Below are positions 33,549-43,800 of a stretch of DNA of 64,000 nucleotides, in pieces (positions within the stretch are counted from its first letter, which is position 1; each line of letters starts with the position of its first letter). Location of the stretch: assembly GCF_018122625.2 (NCBI RefSeq), contig NZ_JAGQFT020000005.1:186001-250000 (forward strand), in the 5' to 3' direction. The translations under genes were made by a program, and so were the position numbers. The notes under the pieces are model-generated. The model did no database searches. It saw only the letters and a program-made list of their open reading frames with translations, and was not told where the DNA came from. Source of the DNA: Coralloluteibacterium stylophorae. Lineage in GTDB: Bacteria > Pseudomonadota > Gammaproteobacteria > Xanthomonadales > Xanthomonadaceae.

Positions 33549-34568
33549 TCAGCGGGCCGCCGTGGCGCGGGTGATGTCGGGGGAGGCGGTGTCGTCGAGG
33601 TCGAGTTCGCGGGCGAGGGCTGCGGAGAAGTCCTGGGCGCCGGACCATCGCAGGTGGATGGCGTCGGTGAACGCGGCCACCGGCGGGGTCCATTCGCGGT
33701 CGGCGTTCCAGTAGCGGGCGCCGTGGGCGTCGGCCAGGGCGTGCAGGCGGCGGTCGAACTCGGCGAGGAAGCGGCCGTCGGGGTCCTGCTGCGCCTTCCA
33801 GTCGGGGTGCAGCGGCGTGACCACCAGGCTGAAGCCGCGGCCCTCGGCGTGCATGCGCCGGGCGAAGCGGTCGACCGCGGCGAAGCAGGCGTCGTCCAGC
33901 GGCGGCGGCGCGCCGTAGTAGAGGCCGGGCCGGCTGGCGTCGGTGTCCATCGGGCCGTCGGCGTAGCGGTCGAACACCAGCGGGTCGAGGGCGATCAGGG
34001 CCTCGCGCTGGTCGCGCACCTTGCGCGCGTTGCGCAGCAGCGACACCGGCGCGAAGTAGCGCACGTAGAACGGCCAGGTCGCGGCGTCGCCGTAGACGAA
34101 GCGGTCGGCGTCGGCGCGGTCGAACACGGCCTCGCGGGTGCGCGCGCATTCGCCGAAATCCTGCGGCGAGGCGATCATCACCACCTCGCTCACCGCCGGC
34201 TCGCGGCCGAGCAGCCAGTCGGCCACGTACACCGCCTGGTTGGCGCGCAGCCCGCAGAAGGCGCCGTTGAGCGGGCGCAGGCCGGTGATCGCGGCGCCGT
34301 CGAAGTGCCGCCACGCCACCGAGGAGCCGATCACCAGCAGGTCGGCGTCGCTGGTCGGGTGCCTGCGCATGAAGCCGAGCTTCTCGTCGACGCACAGGCT
34401 GTTGGAGAACGCCGGCGGCGGCAGGTGGCCGGTGGCGTGCAGCGCGCCCAGGCCGAGGAAGAAGGCGGCGCAGGCGCCGGCGACGCCGCCGATGAGCCCG
34501 GCGAGGTAGCGGCCGCCGACGGCGGATGGGCCGCCGCTGGCGGCAGGGTCGTTGCGGGACGCGGCCAT
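33549..34568 (-). CDS. Membrane-anchored SGNH/DltD-like protein of the acylation operon
   Basis: A 339-residue protein with one N-terminal transmembrane helix (about residues 20-42, GRYLAGLIGGVAGACAAFF) and an outside domain. Motifs are LLVIGSSVAWRHFDG (Gly-Ser-Ser, block I of SGNH esterases) and, near the end, AFTDAIHLRWSGAQDFS (Asp and His of block V). Such proteins accompany MBOAT acyltransferases (compare AlgJ/AlgX and DltD) and carry or transfer the acyl group in the periplasm. It is the last gene of a four-gene operon, starting three bases after the acyl carrier protein gene. The exact polymer acceptor is unknown. Confidence 0.75.
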   Translation of the reverse strand: MAASRNDPAASGGPSAVGGRYLAGLIGGVAGACAAFFLGLGALHATGHLPPPAFSNSLCVDEKLGFMRRHPTSDADLLVIGSSVAWRHFDGAAITGLRPLNGAFCGLRANQAVYVADWLLGREPAVSEVVMIASPQDFGECARTREAVFDRADADRFVYGDAATWPFYVRYFAPVSLLRNARKVRDQREALIALDPLVFDRYADGPMDTDASRPGLYYGAPPPLDDACFAAVDRFARRMHAEGRGFSLVVTPLHPDWKAQQDPDGRFLAEFDRRLHALADAHGARYWNADREWTPPVAAFTDAIHLRWSGAQDFSAALARELDLDDTASPDITRATAAR

Positions 34569-34571
34569 GGC

Positions 34572-34820
34572 TCAGGCACTCGCGAGTTTCTGGTGGATGA
34601 GGTCGGCGAAGGCGCCGACGTCGTGCAGGCCGTCGAGCTCGGCGGTGCGGAAGCGCACGCCGAAGCGCATCTCGGCGGCCACGATCAGGCTGACGTGGGC
34701 CTGGCTGTCCCAGCCGTCGATGTCGCCGGCCTGGGTCGCGCGGGTGAGTTCGATCGCATCGTCGTCGAGCACGTCGCGGAAGATGTCCTCGAGCGTGCGC
34801 ATGATCTCGGCGTGGGTCAT
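34572..34820 (-). CDS. Acyl carrier protein
   Basis: An 82-residue carrier protein with the family fold pattern: EIMRTLEDIFRDVLDDD, then GWDSQAHVSLIVAAEMRFG and VGAFADLIHQKL. The serine in WDSQAH is the expected phosphopantetheine site. It overlaps the FkbH-like gene by four bases (ATGA), so it is made with it; in such pairs the FkbH enzyme loads a glyceryl group onto the carrier. It is not the fatty-acid ACP, judging by context. Confidence 0.85.
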   Translation of the reverse strand: MTHAEIMRTLEDIFRDVLDDDAIELTRATQAGDIDGWDSQAHVSLIVAAEMRFGVRFRTAELDGLHDVGAFADLIHQKLASA

Positions 34821-36739
34821 GCGTAGGCCACCTCGATGTGGTGCGCGGCGGCGCGCGGCGCGGCGAGTTCGTGGCGCCAGAAGCGCGCCGCGGGGTCGGC
34901 GCCGGGCGGGGCCGGCATCGGCACGAAGCCCAGCCGCGGGTAGTGCCCGGCGACCATGCCGTTGCGCGCCGTCGGCCGGTACTCGCCGATCAGGGCGCGG
35001 GCGCCGCCGGCGCGCGCCTCGCGCACCAGCACCTCGAGCACGGCCTCCTCGACCTGGCGGCCGAGCACGCGGCAGCTCATCAGCCAGGTGTCGACCAGCA
35101 GTTCGTCCGGCGGCAGCGCGGCGTCGCGGCGCGCCAGCACCACGCTGATCACGCCGTTGTCGCCGAACCGGTCGCGCAGGCGCAGCGCCAGGGCGATGGC
35201 GCCGGGGTCGGCGAGCAGCCGTTCCACCTCGGGCCGGGTGTGGCGGCGCGTGGTCAGGTTGAACTGGTTGGTCTTGTTGACCAGCTGCACCACGCGCGGC
35301 AGGTCGGCGCCGCGCACCGGCACCGGCTGCAGGGTCATCTCCAGGCTGCGCAGGTAGCCGGCGAGATCGGTGGCCTGTTCCAGCGCGGCGTGGCGCTCGG
35401 CATTGCCGGCGTAGCTGCGCGCGCGGGCGGCGTCGTCGGTGGTGAAGCCGGCGGCCTCGAACCAGCCCGAGGCCGCCAGCGCCGCCGGCCAGTGGGCGAC
35501 GTCTTCGGGCAGCTCGGGCACTGCGACCTCGGGCAGCTCGCGGCGCACGATGGCGCGCTCGGCCGGGTTGTCGTCGACGAACACCAGGCTGTCGAGGCCG
35601 AGCTCGAGCTGGCGCGCGATGCGCCGCAGGTTGCCGGCCTTGTCGTCCCAGTTGGCGACGAAGGCGGCGATGTCCTCGCGCGCCAGGCCCATCTCCGGAT
35701 GCGCGAAGGCGGCCTCGGCCACCTCCGGGTCGTTCTTGCTGCACACCGCCAGCACGATGCCGCGCCGCGCGAGCAGGGCGACGTGGCGCTGGAAGGCGAG
35801 GAAGGCCTCGCCGCTGGCGCTGCCCTGGCCGAGCAGCAGCGCCTCGACGCCGTCGTCGCCGGCCACGCCGCCCCACAGGGTGTTGTCGAGGTCGAGCACC
35901 AGGCATTTGCGCGCACGGCCGGCCGCGGCCATGGCGACGCGCGCGAGCAGGTCGCCGTACAGCGGTGCCAGCGCGTGGTCGACCAGCTGCTTGGCCTGGT
36001 GCCAGCGCACCGGGTCGGCGAGGCCGCCGGCGGCGCGCAGCTCCGCAGCGTGCAGGGCGAGATCGAGCAGCAGCACGCCGTCCTCGCGCGCGGCGCGGCG
36101 CAGTGCGGCGTTGAGGCGGTCGACCACCGCATGCGGCGAGGCCGGCACCAGCATCTCCCAGGAGCCGAACAGCGGCGGACCGGCCGGCATCAGGGTCTGC
36201 TGCACGACCTGCGCGGCGTGGCGCTCGCGCGCCTGCCGCCACAGCGCGCGCAGGCCGTCGACGCGCGCGGCGACGGCGGCATCGACGGTGGCCTCGTCGG
36301 CATCGAGCGCAAGCTGCAGCGGCGCGTCGTGGGCGTCGAGCGCGAGCACCACCAGCTGCGGTGCGAACGTATCCAGCGCCGGGTCGGCGCCCAGCAGCGC
36401 CTGCCGGTACTGGCCGTACGCGCCGACGTGCACCGCGAGCGCGAGCCCGCGCGCGAGCCCGGCGACGCGGATCGCCGGCACCAGGTGCTCGAGCGTGTGC
36501 GAGCCGAGCAGGGCCACGCGCAGCGGCGCCAGCGCGCCCGGGGCCGCGCCGGCGGCGATGGCGTCGAGGCCGGCGCCGGCGAGCCGGGCGATGCGGTCGG
36601 TGAGCAGGAAGTCGCGGCGGTGCCCGGCCAGCACGACGGCCGCGGCCAGGCGTTCGGCGGGGTCGTCGAGCTGCCGCGCGGCACGCAGCGCGGCGGCGGG
36701 GTCGGAATGGGCGGGAAGCCAGGGCAGGAGATCGGACAT
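34817..36739 (-). CDS. FkbH-like HAD-family protein with N-terminal SGNH-like and C-terminal GNAT-like parts
   Basis: A 640-residue multidomain enzyme. Residues 70-270 contain an N-terminal SGNH-like region (LRVALLGSHTLEHLVPAIR, LVVLALDAHD). Residues 278-430 form the HAD phosphatase-like FkbH domain with DLDNTLWGGV (283-292), AVCSKNDPEV and VFVDDNPAER. The last part (about 455-625) resembles an acetyltransferase fold (VRGADLPRVVQLVNKTNQFN, RVLGRQVEEAVLEVL, FVPM). FkbH proteins take 1,3-bisphosphoglycerate and place a glyceryl unit on an acyl carrier protein. The next gene is that carrier, and an MBOAT lies 19 bases upstream. The start has gagg at five bases. The product is therefore probably glyceryl- or glycerate-ACP. 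Confidence 0.85.
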   Translation of the reverse strand: MSDLLPWLPAHSDPAAALRAARQLDDPAERLAAAVVLAGHRRDFLLTDRIARLAGAGLDAIAAGAAPGALAPLRVALLGSHTLEHLVPAIRVAGLARGLALAVHVGAYGQYRQALLGADPALDTFAPQLVVLALDAHDAPLQLALDADEATVDAAVAARVDGLRALWRQARERHAAQVVQQTLMPAGPPLFGSWEMLVPASPHAVVDRLNAALRRAAREDGVLLLDLALHAAELRAAGGLADPVRWHQAKQLVDHALAPLYGDLLARVAMAAAGRARKCLVLDLDNTLWGGVAGDDGVEALLLGQGSASGEAFLAFQRHVALLARRGIVLAVCSKNDPEVAEAAFAHPEMGLAREDIAAFVANWDDKAGNLRRIARQLELGLDSLVFVDDNPAERAIVRRELPEVAVPELPEDVAHWPAALAASGWFEAAGFTTDDAARARSYAGNAERHAALEQATDLAGYLRSLEMTLQPVPVRGADLPRVVQLVNKTNQFNLTTRRHTRPEVERLLADPGAIALALRLRDRFGDNGVISVVLARRDAALPPDELLVDTWLMSCRVLGRQVEEAVLEVLVREARAGGARALIGEYRPTARNGMVAGHYPRLGFVPMPAPPGADPAARFWRHELAAPRAAAHHIEVAYA

Positions 36740-36758
36740 GGTCGCCTCGCGGCGGTGT

Positions 36759-38351
36759 TCAGAACTGGAAGTAGAGGAACTCGGTCGGCGCGGCGGAGAA
36801 CGCCAGCGCGAGCGCGAAGAAACCGGCGACGCCGACCGCGGCGCCGAGCGCCGGCGCCGGCCGCCAGGTGGCGAGGCCGGACCAGCGCTCCATCCAGCCG
36901 GGGCGCACGTGCCAGTCGAGCGCGGTGCGGTAGTGGCGCATCCACTGCTGGGTGTTGGGCAGGGTCCACACCACGGCGAGCAGGCCCACGATCAATGCCG
37001 CGTCCGAGCGGACCAGCGCCGCGACCTGCTGCAGCGGCGAGAGCGGGCCGACCGCGACCTCCGCCGGTGCGGCGGCGCCGGCGCCGTGCAGGCCGGCCAT
37101 GCCCGCGAGCAGCGACAGCGCCGCGGGCACGTCGGCGGCGCGGAAGAACACCATCGCCACCACCACGCACACGAAGGTGGTCAGCACCGCCGCGGCGCGC
37201 GCGAGCCAGTGGTCGCTGTCGGGCGCGCGCCCGCGGCTGGCCTTGTACGCGCGCCAGCCGTGCGCGACCACCAGGTACAGCCCGTGCAGCAGGCCGAACA
37301 CCAGGAACTGCCAGCCGGCGCCGTGCCACACGCCGGAGACGAACATGGTGAACAGCGTCGGCCAGGCCAGCAGCGCCACGAAGGTGCCGGGCGACATCCT
37401 CCCGCGCCGCGGCAGCGGCCGGCCGGCGGCCATGCGCGCGCGGGTGATGCGCAGCACGATCGGGTTGTAGAGGTAGGCGGTGAGGAAGCGGGTCAGCGTC
37501 ATGTGCCAGCGCGACCAGTACTCGATCACGTTGCGCGCCTTGAACGGGCTGTCGAAGTTGGCCGGCAGCGCGATGCCGAACAGCAGGCCCAGGCCGATGG
37601 CCATGTCGCTGTAGCCGGAGAAGTCGAAGTAGATCTGCAGCGTGTAGTTGAGCGCCGCGCCCCAGGCCTCGCCGAAGCCGGGCATCGCGCCGTCGGCGGC
37701 GGCGGCGAACACCGGCGAGGCGCGCTCGCCCAGCGGGTCGGCGAACACCACCTTCTTGAACAGGCCGACCAGGAACACCGTCAGCCCGAGCGCGATGGCG
37801 TCCATCCGCGGGCGGAACACCGCGCGGTCGCGGAACTGCTCCATCATCTCGCCGTGGTGGGTGATCGGCCCGGCGATGAGCTGCGGGAAGAAGGTGATGA
37901 ACAGCGCGTAGTCCAGCAGGTCGTGGTCCTTGACCACGCCGGCGTGCGCGTCGACCAGGTAGGCGATCTGCTGGAAGGTGAAGAACGAGATCGCCAGCGG
38001 CAGCACGATCTGGTCGATCGACCAGTGCGTCCCCGCCACGTGCTCAAGCGTCTCGACCAGGAAGCCGGTGTACTTGTAGTAGCCCAGCATCAGCACGTTG
38101 GCGGCGATGCCGGCGACCAGCAGCGGACGCGAGGGGTGGCGGATGAGTCGTCCGCCGACCAGGTAGTTGAACAGGATGCTCGCCGCCAGCAGCGGCACGT
38201 AGGCCGGGTTCCACCAGCCGTAGAACACGAACGAGGCGAGCATCAGCCACAGCGCCGCCGCGCGTTGCCGGCCCATCCCCGCGAGCAGCAGGAAGCCGGC
38301 GAGCACGACGGGCAAAAACCCGCCGATGAAGAGTGCCGAGTTGAACAACAT
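36759..38351 (-). CDS. MBOAT-family O-acyltransferase (AlgI-like)
   Basis: A 530-residue membrane enzyme with about ten to twelve helices. AlgI/DltB-type features seen are LWLMLASFVFYGWWNP near the start, PLAISFFTFQQIAYLVD, ITFFPQLIAGPI, YFDFSGYSDMAIGLG, then EYWSRWHMTLTRF and the catalytic-histidine motif SGVWHGAGWQFLVFG. It moves an acyl group from a cytoplasmic carrier across the inner membrane to an acceptor. It is the first gene of the operon MBOAT, FkbH-like, ACP, SGNH. A ggggga motif lies six bases before the ATG. The acyl group and target polymer are not visible from the sequence. Confidence 0.9.
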   Translation of the reverse strand: MLFNSALFIGGFLPVVLAGFLLLAGMGRQRAAALWLMLASFVFYGWWNPAYVPLLAASILFNYLVGGRLIRHPSRPLLVAGIAANVLMLGYYKYTGFLVETLEHVAGTHWSIDQIVLPLAISFFTFQQIAYLVDAHAGVVKDHDLLDYALFITFFPQLIAGPITHHGEMMEQFRDRAVFRPRMDAIALGLTVFLVGLFKKVVFADPLGERASPVFAAAADGAMPGFGEAWGAALNYTLQIYFDFSGYSDMAIGLGLLFGIALPANFDSPFKARNVIEYWSRWHMTLTRFLTAYLYNPIVLRITRARMAAGRPLPRRGRMSPGTFVALLAWPTLFTMFVSGVWHGAGWQFLVFGLLHGLYLVVAHGWRAYKASRGRAPDSDHWLARAAAVLTTFVCVVVAMVFFRAADVPAALSLLAGMAGLHGAGAAAPAEVAVGPLSPLQQVAALVRSDAALIVGLLAVVWTLPNTQQWMRHYRTALDWHVRPGWMERWSGLATWRPAPALGAAVGVAGFFALALAFSAAPTEFLYFQF

Positions 38352-38614
38352 CGCGCGTCCCCCTGGGGTCCGGCTCCGTGCTGGCAAGCGGGCCGCGACC
38401 CGGCCCGACCCCGCTGCGACGGCCCGGACATCCCCGGGACGTGGTGCGACAGCGGGCCCGATTCTGTGACGTATGTCACGTCTTTGCCAGCCGCCGCGGC
38501 GCGTCCCCCAGAGGGAGCAGTTGTGAACGGATGACCCTTCCGACAGGCGGGCGCAGATGTGTGTGGGGTGTGATGAATGTGCTCGCGCAGCAGCGCTTCA
38601 CCACATGCGGGGAA

Positions 38615-38935
38615 GGCTTCGCCCCCTCCCCCGCGACGCGGGGGAGGGTTGGGGTGGGGGCGCGGCGCAGCCGCGGAGCTTTTGCTCGTCCGGTCGCCAA
38701 GTGCGCTTCGCGCCTCACCCCCATCCCAACCTTCCCCCGCAGGCGGGGGAAGGGGCCAAAAGCGCACCCGGCTCCCTCCCCCCTCGCGGGGGAGGGTTGG
38801 GGAGAGGGGGCGCGGCGTGAGCCGCGGGCTGTTCGCTCGATCGGAGCACCAGCGTCGCGCTTCGCGCTCCCCCCATCCCAGCCTTCCCCCGCAAGGGGGG
38901 AAGGGGCCAGAAGCGCGGGCGGGGAAGGCTTTGCC
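38615..38935. repeat. Inverted-arm intergenic repeats (two units)
   Basis: Arms with gggggagggttgggg begin near 38640 and 38788, opposite arms with ccatcccaaccttccccc (or cagccttccccc) near 38720 and 38873. They lie between the MBOAT operon promoter and the end of the M13 peptidase gene. The remainder of the gap holds no gene. Confidence 0.85.
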
Positions 38936-38955
38936 CCATCCCCCGCCCCGCGGAG

Positions 38956-38986
38956 GCAAAAGAAACGGCCCGCCGAGGCGGGCCGT
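38956..38986 (-). terminator. Intrinsic terminator after the M13 peptidase gene
   Basis: On the minus strand a ten-base stem (acggcccgcc with ggcgggccgt, loop tc) is followed by ttcttttgc. It lies 30 bases after the M13 peptidase stop codon, so it should end that transcript. Confidence 0.8.
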
Positions 38987-39015
38987 TCCGGGTGCTGCGT
39001 GCCGCGGTGCGCGGG

Positions 39016-41139
39016 TTACCAGATCACCACGCGCTCGGCGCGGACCATGGGATCGCCGGGCTTGCACTCGAAGGCCTCGGCGAAGGCCGGCAGGTTCGAG
39101 GGTGCGCCGACGGCGCGGAAGTTCGCCGGGGCGTGCGGGTCGGTGTTGAGGCGCACCTTCAGTTCGTCGTCCTTGAAGTTGCGGCGCCACACCGTGGCCC
39201 AGTTCATGAAGAAGCGCTGCTCCGGCGTGTGCCCGTCGACCTCGCGGCGCGCGTCCGGGTTCTCCTCGAGCGCGTTCTGCAGGGCGTCGTAGGCGATCGT
39301 GAGGCCGCCGAGGTCGCCGATGTTCTCGCCGAGCGTCAGCCGGCCCTTGACCGCGATGTCGTCGACCGAGCGGTACTCGTCGAACTGCGCCACCAGCGCG
39401 TCCGCGCGCTTCTCGAACTCGGCGCGGTCGGCGTCGGTCCACCAGCTGTTGAAGTTGCCCTGGGCGTCGAACTGGCTGCCCGAGTCGTCGTAGCCGTGCA
39501 TCATCTCGTGGCCGATGACCGCGCCGATGCCGCCGTAGTTGCTGGCGAGGTCGGCGTCGGGATCGAAGAACGGCGGCTGCAGGATGGCGGCCGGGAACAC
39601 GATCTCGTTGCGGGTCGGGTTGTAGTAGGCGTTGACCGTCTGCGGGGTCATGTGCCACTCGTCCTTGTCCACGGGCTGGCCGATCTTGTCGAGCATGTAG
39701 CGGTAGTTGAACGCGCGCGCGGCCTGCACGTTGGCGAGGTAGCTGTCGCGCGTGGTCTCCAGGCCGTCCCACTCGCGCCACTTGTCGGGGTAGCCGATCT
39801 TGGGCGTGAAGCTCGCCCACTTCTCGAGCGCCCGGGCCTTGGTCTCCTCGCTCATCCAGTCGAGGTTCTCCAGCCGCGCCTTCAGCGCCTCGCTGAGGTT
39901 GCCGACCAGGGTCTCCATCTGCGCCTTGGATTCCGGCGGGAAGGCGACCTGCACGTAGAGCTCGCCCAGGGCCATGCCCATGCTGCCGTTGACCGTCTCC
40001 AGCACGCGCTTCCAGCGCGGCTGCATCTCCTCCTGGCCGCGCAGGGTCTTGTCGTGGAACTCGAACGCGGCCTGCTCGAACCCGCTGCCGAGGTAGGGCG
40101 CGGCGTCGTCGAGCGCGTGGAAGCGCAGGTAGGCCTTCCAGGTCTCGATCGACTCGTCCGCGAGCATGGCGTCGAGCTCGGCGAAGAACTCCGGCTGGCC
40201 CATCGAGAACATCTCCGGCGCGTCCACGCCGATGCCCTCGAAGAACGCCGGCCATGCGAAGTGCGGCGTGCGCGCGTCGGCGTCGGCGAGGCTGACCGGG
40301 TTGTAGCGGCGGGCCGGGTCGCGCAGCTCGATGCGCGAGAGCGAGGCGTTGGCCAGGCGCGTCTCGAAGTCCATCACCGCCTGCGCGTCGCGCTGCGCCT
40401 GCTCCGCCGAGGTGCTGGAGAGTTCGAGCAGCCTGGCGATGTAGGCGACGTAGGCCTCGCGGATGTCGGCCTTGTCCTCGTCGACGTAGTACCCCTTCTC
40501 CGGCAGGCCCATGCCGCCCTGGCCGGCGTAGGCGATCACCTGCTCGGAGTTCTTGTAGTCGGCGTTGGCGCCGAACGAGAACGGGCCGCCCTCGCCGCGT
40601 GCATAGGCCTCGCGCAGGTAGGCGACCACCGCGTCGCTGTCGCCGAGGGCGGCGATGCGGTCGAGCTCGGGCTGCAGCGGCGCGATGCCGGCCGCGTCGA
40701 TCGCGGCCTGGTCCATGCCGGTGGCCCAGATGTCGCCGATCTTGGCCTCGATGCTGCCGGCCTCCGGCTCGGCGGCGGCGGTGGCCTTGACCAGCTCGTG
40801 CTGGATCTCGAGCGAACGGTCGCCGAGCAGCTCGAAGCTGCCCCAGGTGGTGCGGTCGGCCGGCACCGGATTGGCGGCCAGCCACTTGGCGTTGACGTAG
40901 CCGTTGAGGTCGGAGCAGGCGGCGATGGCGGGATCGACGTCGCCGGCGGCCAGCGCGGCGCTCGGCGTGGTCGGCTGGAACTCGCGCACCGCGTCGACCG
41001 CGGAAGGCGGTGCGGTGTCGGCGGCCGGCGTCCCGTCCGTGGACGCAGTCTGTGCGGGCTCGTCGCCACCGCAGGCGCCCAGCGAGAGGGCGACGGCGAG
41101 CGTCAGCGGCAGCAGGCGGAAGGATGCGTTGGGCTTCAC
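39016..41139 (-). CDS. M13-family (neprilysin-like) zinc metallopeptidase lipoprotein
   Basis: A 707-residue peptidase anchored as a lipoprotein: signal peptide with lipobox LGAC (Cys21). The catalytic part holds VIGHEMMHGYDDSGSQFD (HExxH zinc motif), then the third-ligand region LTLGENIGDLGGLTIAYDA. The family's NAYYNPTRNEIVFPA and the C-terminal YRSVDDIAVKG are also present; full length is normal. It should cleave peptides in the periplasm or at the surface. I use the GTG at 41139, because ccaggag lies five bases upstream and it begins the signal peptide. Single gene with its own terminator downstream. Confidence 0.93.
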   Translation of the reverse strand: MKPNASFRLLPLTLAVALSLGACGGDEPAQTASTDGTPAADTAPPSAVDAVREFQPTTPSAALAAGDVDPAIAACSDLNGYVNAKWLAANPVPADRTTWGSFELLGDRSLEIQHELVKATAAAEPEAGSIEAKIGDIWATGMDQAAIDAAGIAPLQPELDRIAALGDSDAVVAYLREAYARGEGGPFSFGANADYKNSEQVIAYAGQGGMGLPEKGYYVDEDKADIREAYVAYIARLLELSSTSAEQAQRDAQAVMDFETRLANASLSRIELRDPARRYNPVSLADADARTPHFAWPAFFEGIGVDAPEMFSMGQPEFFAELDAMLADESIETWKAYLRFHALDDAAPYLGSGFEQAAFEFHDKTLRGQEEMQPRWKRVLETVNGSMGMALGELYVQVAFPPESKAQMETLVGNLSEALKARLENLDWMSEETKARALEKWASFTPKIGYPDKWREWDGLETTRDSYLANVQAARAFNYRYMLDKIGQPVDKDEWHMTPQTVNAYYNPTRNEIVFPAAILQPPFFDPDADLASNYGGIGAVIGHEMMHGYDDSGSQFDAQGNFNSWWTDADRAEFEKRADALVAQFDEYRSVDDIAVKGRLTLGENIGDLGGLTIAYDALQNALEENPDARREVDGHTPEQRFFMNWATVWRRNFKDDELKVRLNTDPHAPANFRAVGAPSNLPAFAEAFECKPGDPMVRAERVVIW

Positions 41140-41282
41140 TGGAACTCCTGGACGACAAATCGGGATGCCACGGCCGCGAGGGCCGACCGCCGACCTTAGC
41201 AGAGGGGCGGCGGCGGGGCGCAGAGCACGCCTGGACCGCGGTGCGGCGGTGCCGGATGGCGCTTCTTGCACCGGGGGCCGGA

Positions 41283-41401
41283 TCGGGGCTGAAGCCCCTC
41301 CCACAGAAGCAGGTGACGGCAGGCGGTGCTCGTCTTTGGGAGGGGCTTCTGTGGGAAAGGCCCCCATGAGGGGCATCTGTGGGAGGGGCTTCAGCCCCGA
41401 C
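41283..41401. repeat. Pair of REPs upstream of the RAYT gene
   Basis: One REP in the orientation gggctgaagcccctcccac (41287 onward) and one reversed (gtgggaggggcttcagcccc, from 41379), with a partial copy (ggaggggcttctgtggg) between. They begin about 85-200 bases before the RAYT start. Confidence 0.85.
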
Positions 41402-41486
41402 GAAGCGCCTGGAGAGGCGCTTTCCTACCGGCCGGTGTTTCGCCCGTCCGGCGCCATCGGCCCGGAACTCGCCCAGGGTGCCGGGA

Positions 41487-41978
41487 ATGAGCGTCGCATC
41501 CGCTCGCCGGGGCTACCGCCTCCTGCGCCGCGGGCGCTTGGGGGAAGCCGGGAGGATCTACCTCCTCACCACGGTCACGCATCGTCGCCAGCCGCTGTTC
41601 TCCAGGTGGCACCTCGCCGCTGCGGCGTCTCGCGCACTCGGCGGGCCGGGCAGCTGGTGCGACGCCCGCCTGCTGTGCTGGGTGCTGATGCCGGACCATT
41701 GGCACGGCCTGGTCGAACTGGGCGGCGGGGAATCGCTTGCCGCTTCGATGCAGCGTGCCAAGGGGCGCTCGGCACGCGCCGTCAACGCGGTGCGTGGAGG
41801 CTCGGGCCCGGTCTGGGCACCCGGTTTCCATGACCGCGCGTTACGCCGGGAGGAAGCACTGCTCGACGCCGCACGGTACATCGTCGCCAATCCGGTGCGC
41901 GCGGGGCTGGTGCGGCGGGTGGGCGATTACCCGTTCTGGGATGCGGTGTGGCTGCCCGGGGGTGGCAGTCGGGGCTGA
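41487..41978 (+). CDS. REP-associated tyrosine transposase (RAYT)
   Basis: A 163-residue transposase of the Y1/IS200-like RAYT group. Seen are the N-terminal IYLLTTVTHRRQPLF, the metal-binding motif VLMPDHWHGLVEL (His-x-His), and the C-terminal YIVANPVRAGLVRRVGDY with the catalytic tyrosine. RAYTs nick and move REP sequences. The gene is framed by REPs on both sides, and its own stop codon lies inside the first downstream REP. All key residues are intact, so it may be active. The start at MSVASARRGYRLLRRG is chosen because it begins the conserved region. Confidence 0.92.
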   Translation: MSVASARRGYRLLRRGRLGEAGRIYLLTTVTHRRQPLFSRWHLAAAASRALGGPGSWCDARLLCWVLMPDHWHGLVELGGGESLAASMQRAKGRSARAVNAVRGGSGPVWAPGFHDRALRREEALLDAARYIVANPVRAGLVRRVGDYPFWDAVWLPGGGSRG

Positions 41979-42038
41979 AGCCCCTCCCACAGAATGCGAC
42001 GCGACCGGAAGGACTGTGGGAGGGGCTTCAGCCCCGAC
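41968..42038. repeat. REP pair downstream of the RAYT gene (includes its stop codon)
   Basis: An inverted pair: gtcggggctgaagcccctcc from 41968 and its mirror (ctgtgggaggggcttcagcc, 42014 onward), with a 21-base spacer. The same REP type flanks the gene upstream. This is the expected substrate of the neighbouring transposase. Confidence 0.9.
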
Positions 42039-42056
42039 TGCGGCAGGGCAGCGTGC

Positions 42057-43493
<1,437 letters not shown>

Positions 43494-43520
43494 TCAGGCG
43501 GCGATCGCACCGCCGCTTCG

Positions 43521-43790
43521 GCTGTTGCTTGGGCCGTTGCCCTCGGGGTCCCCGTGAGGCGCGGCAGGCGCGCGGAGGATCAGCCCCGAAGGGGTCGCGG
43601 ACAGGGACGTCCGCGACGTTTTCCCCGCGGCAGGATGCCGCGTGGAAAACGCCCGCAGCGCGACTGCGGACCCGCAGCACCGAAGGTGCGGAGGGCGCGC
43701 CGCCCGGGGTGCCCTTCTCTTTTGCCTACTTTTCTCTTGGGCAAGCAAGAGAAAAGTAGGTCGGGCGCCGCAGGCGACCGAGAGCTCGTG
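43521..43790. repeat. Inverted, diverged copy of the gltB-gltD spacer repeat
   Basis: This stretch is the reverse complement, with many changes, of the end of the two direct repeats downstream: ggtccccgtgaggc here against gcctcacggggacc there. It holds its own hairpin (ctacttttctctt at 43726-43738 with aagagaaaagtag at 43747-43759, loop gggcaagc). Confidence 0.75.
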
Positions 43791-43800
43791 CCGTTGCGTC

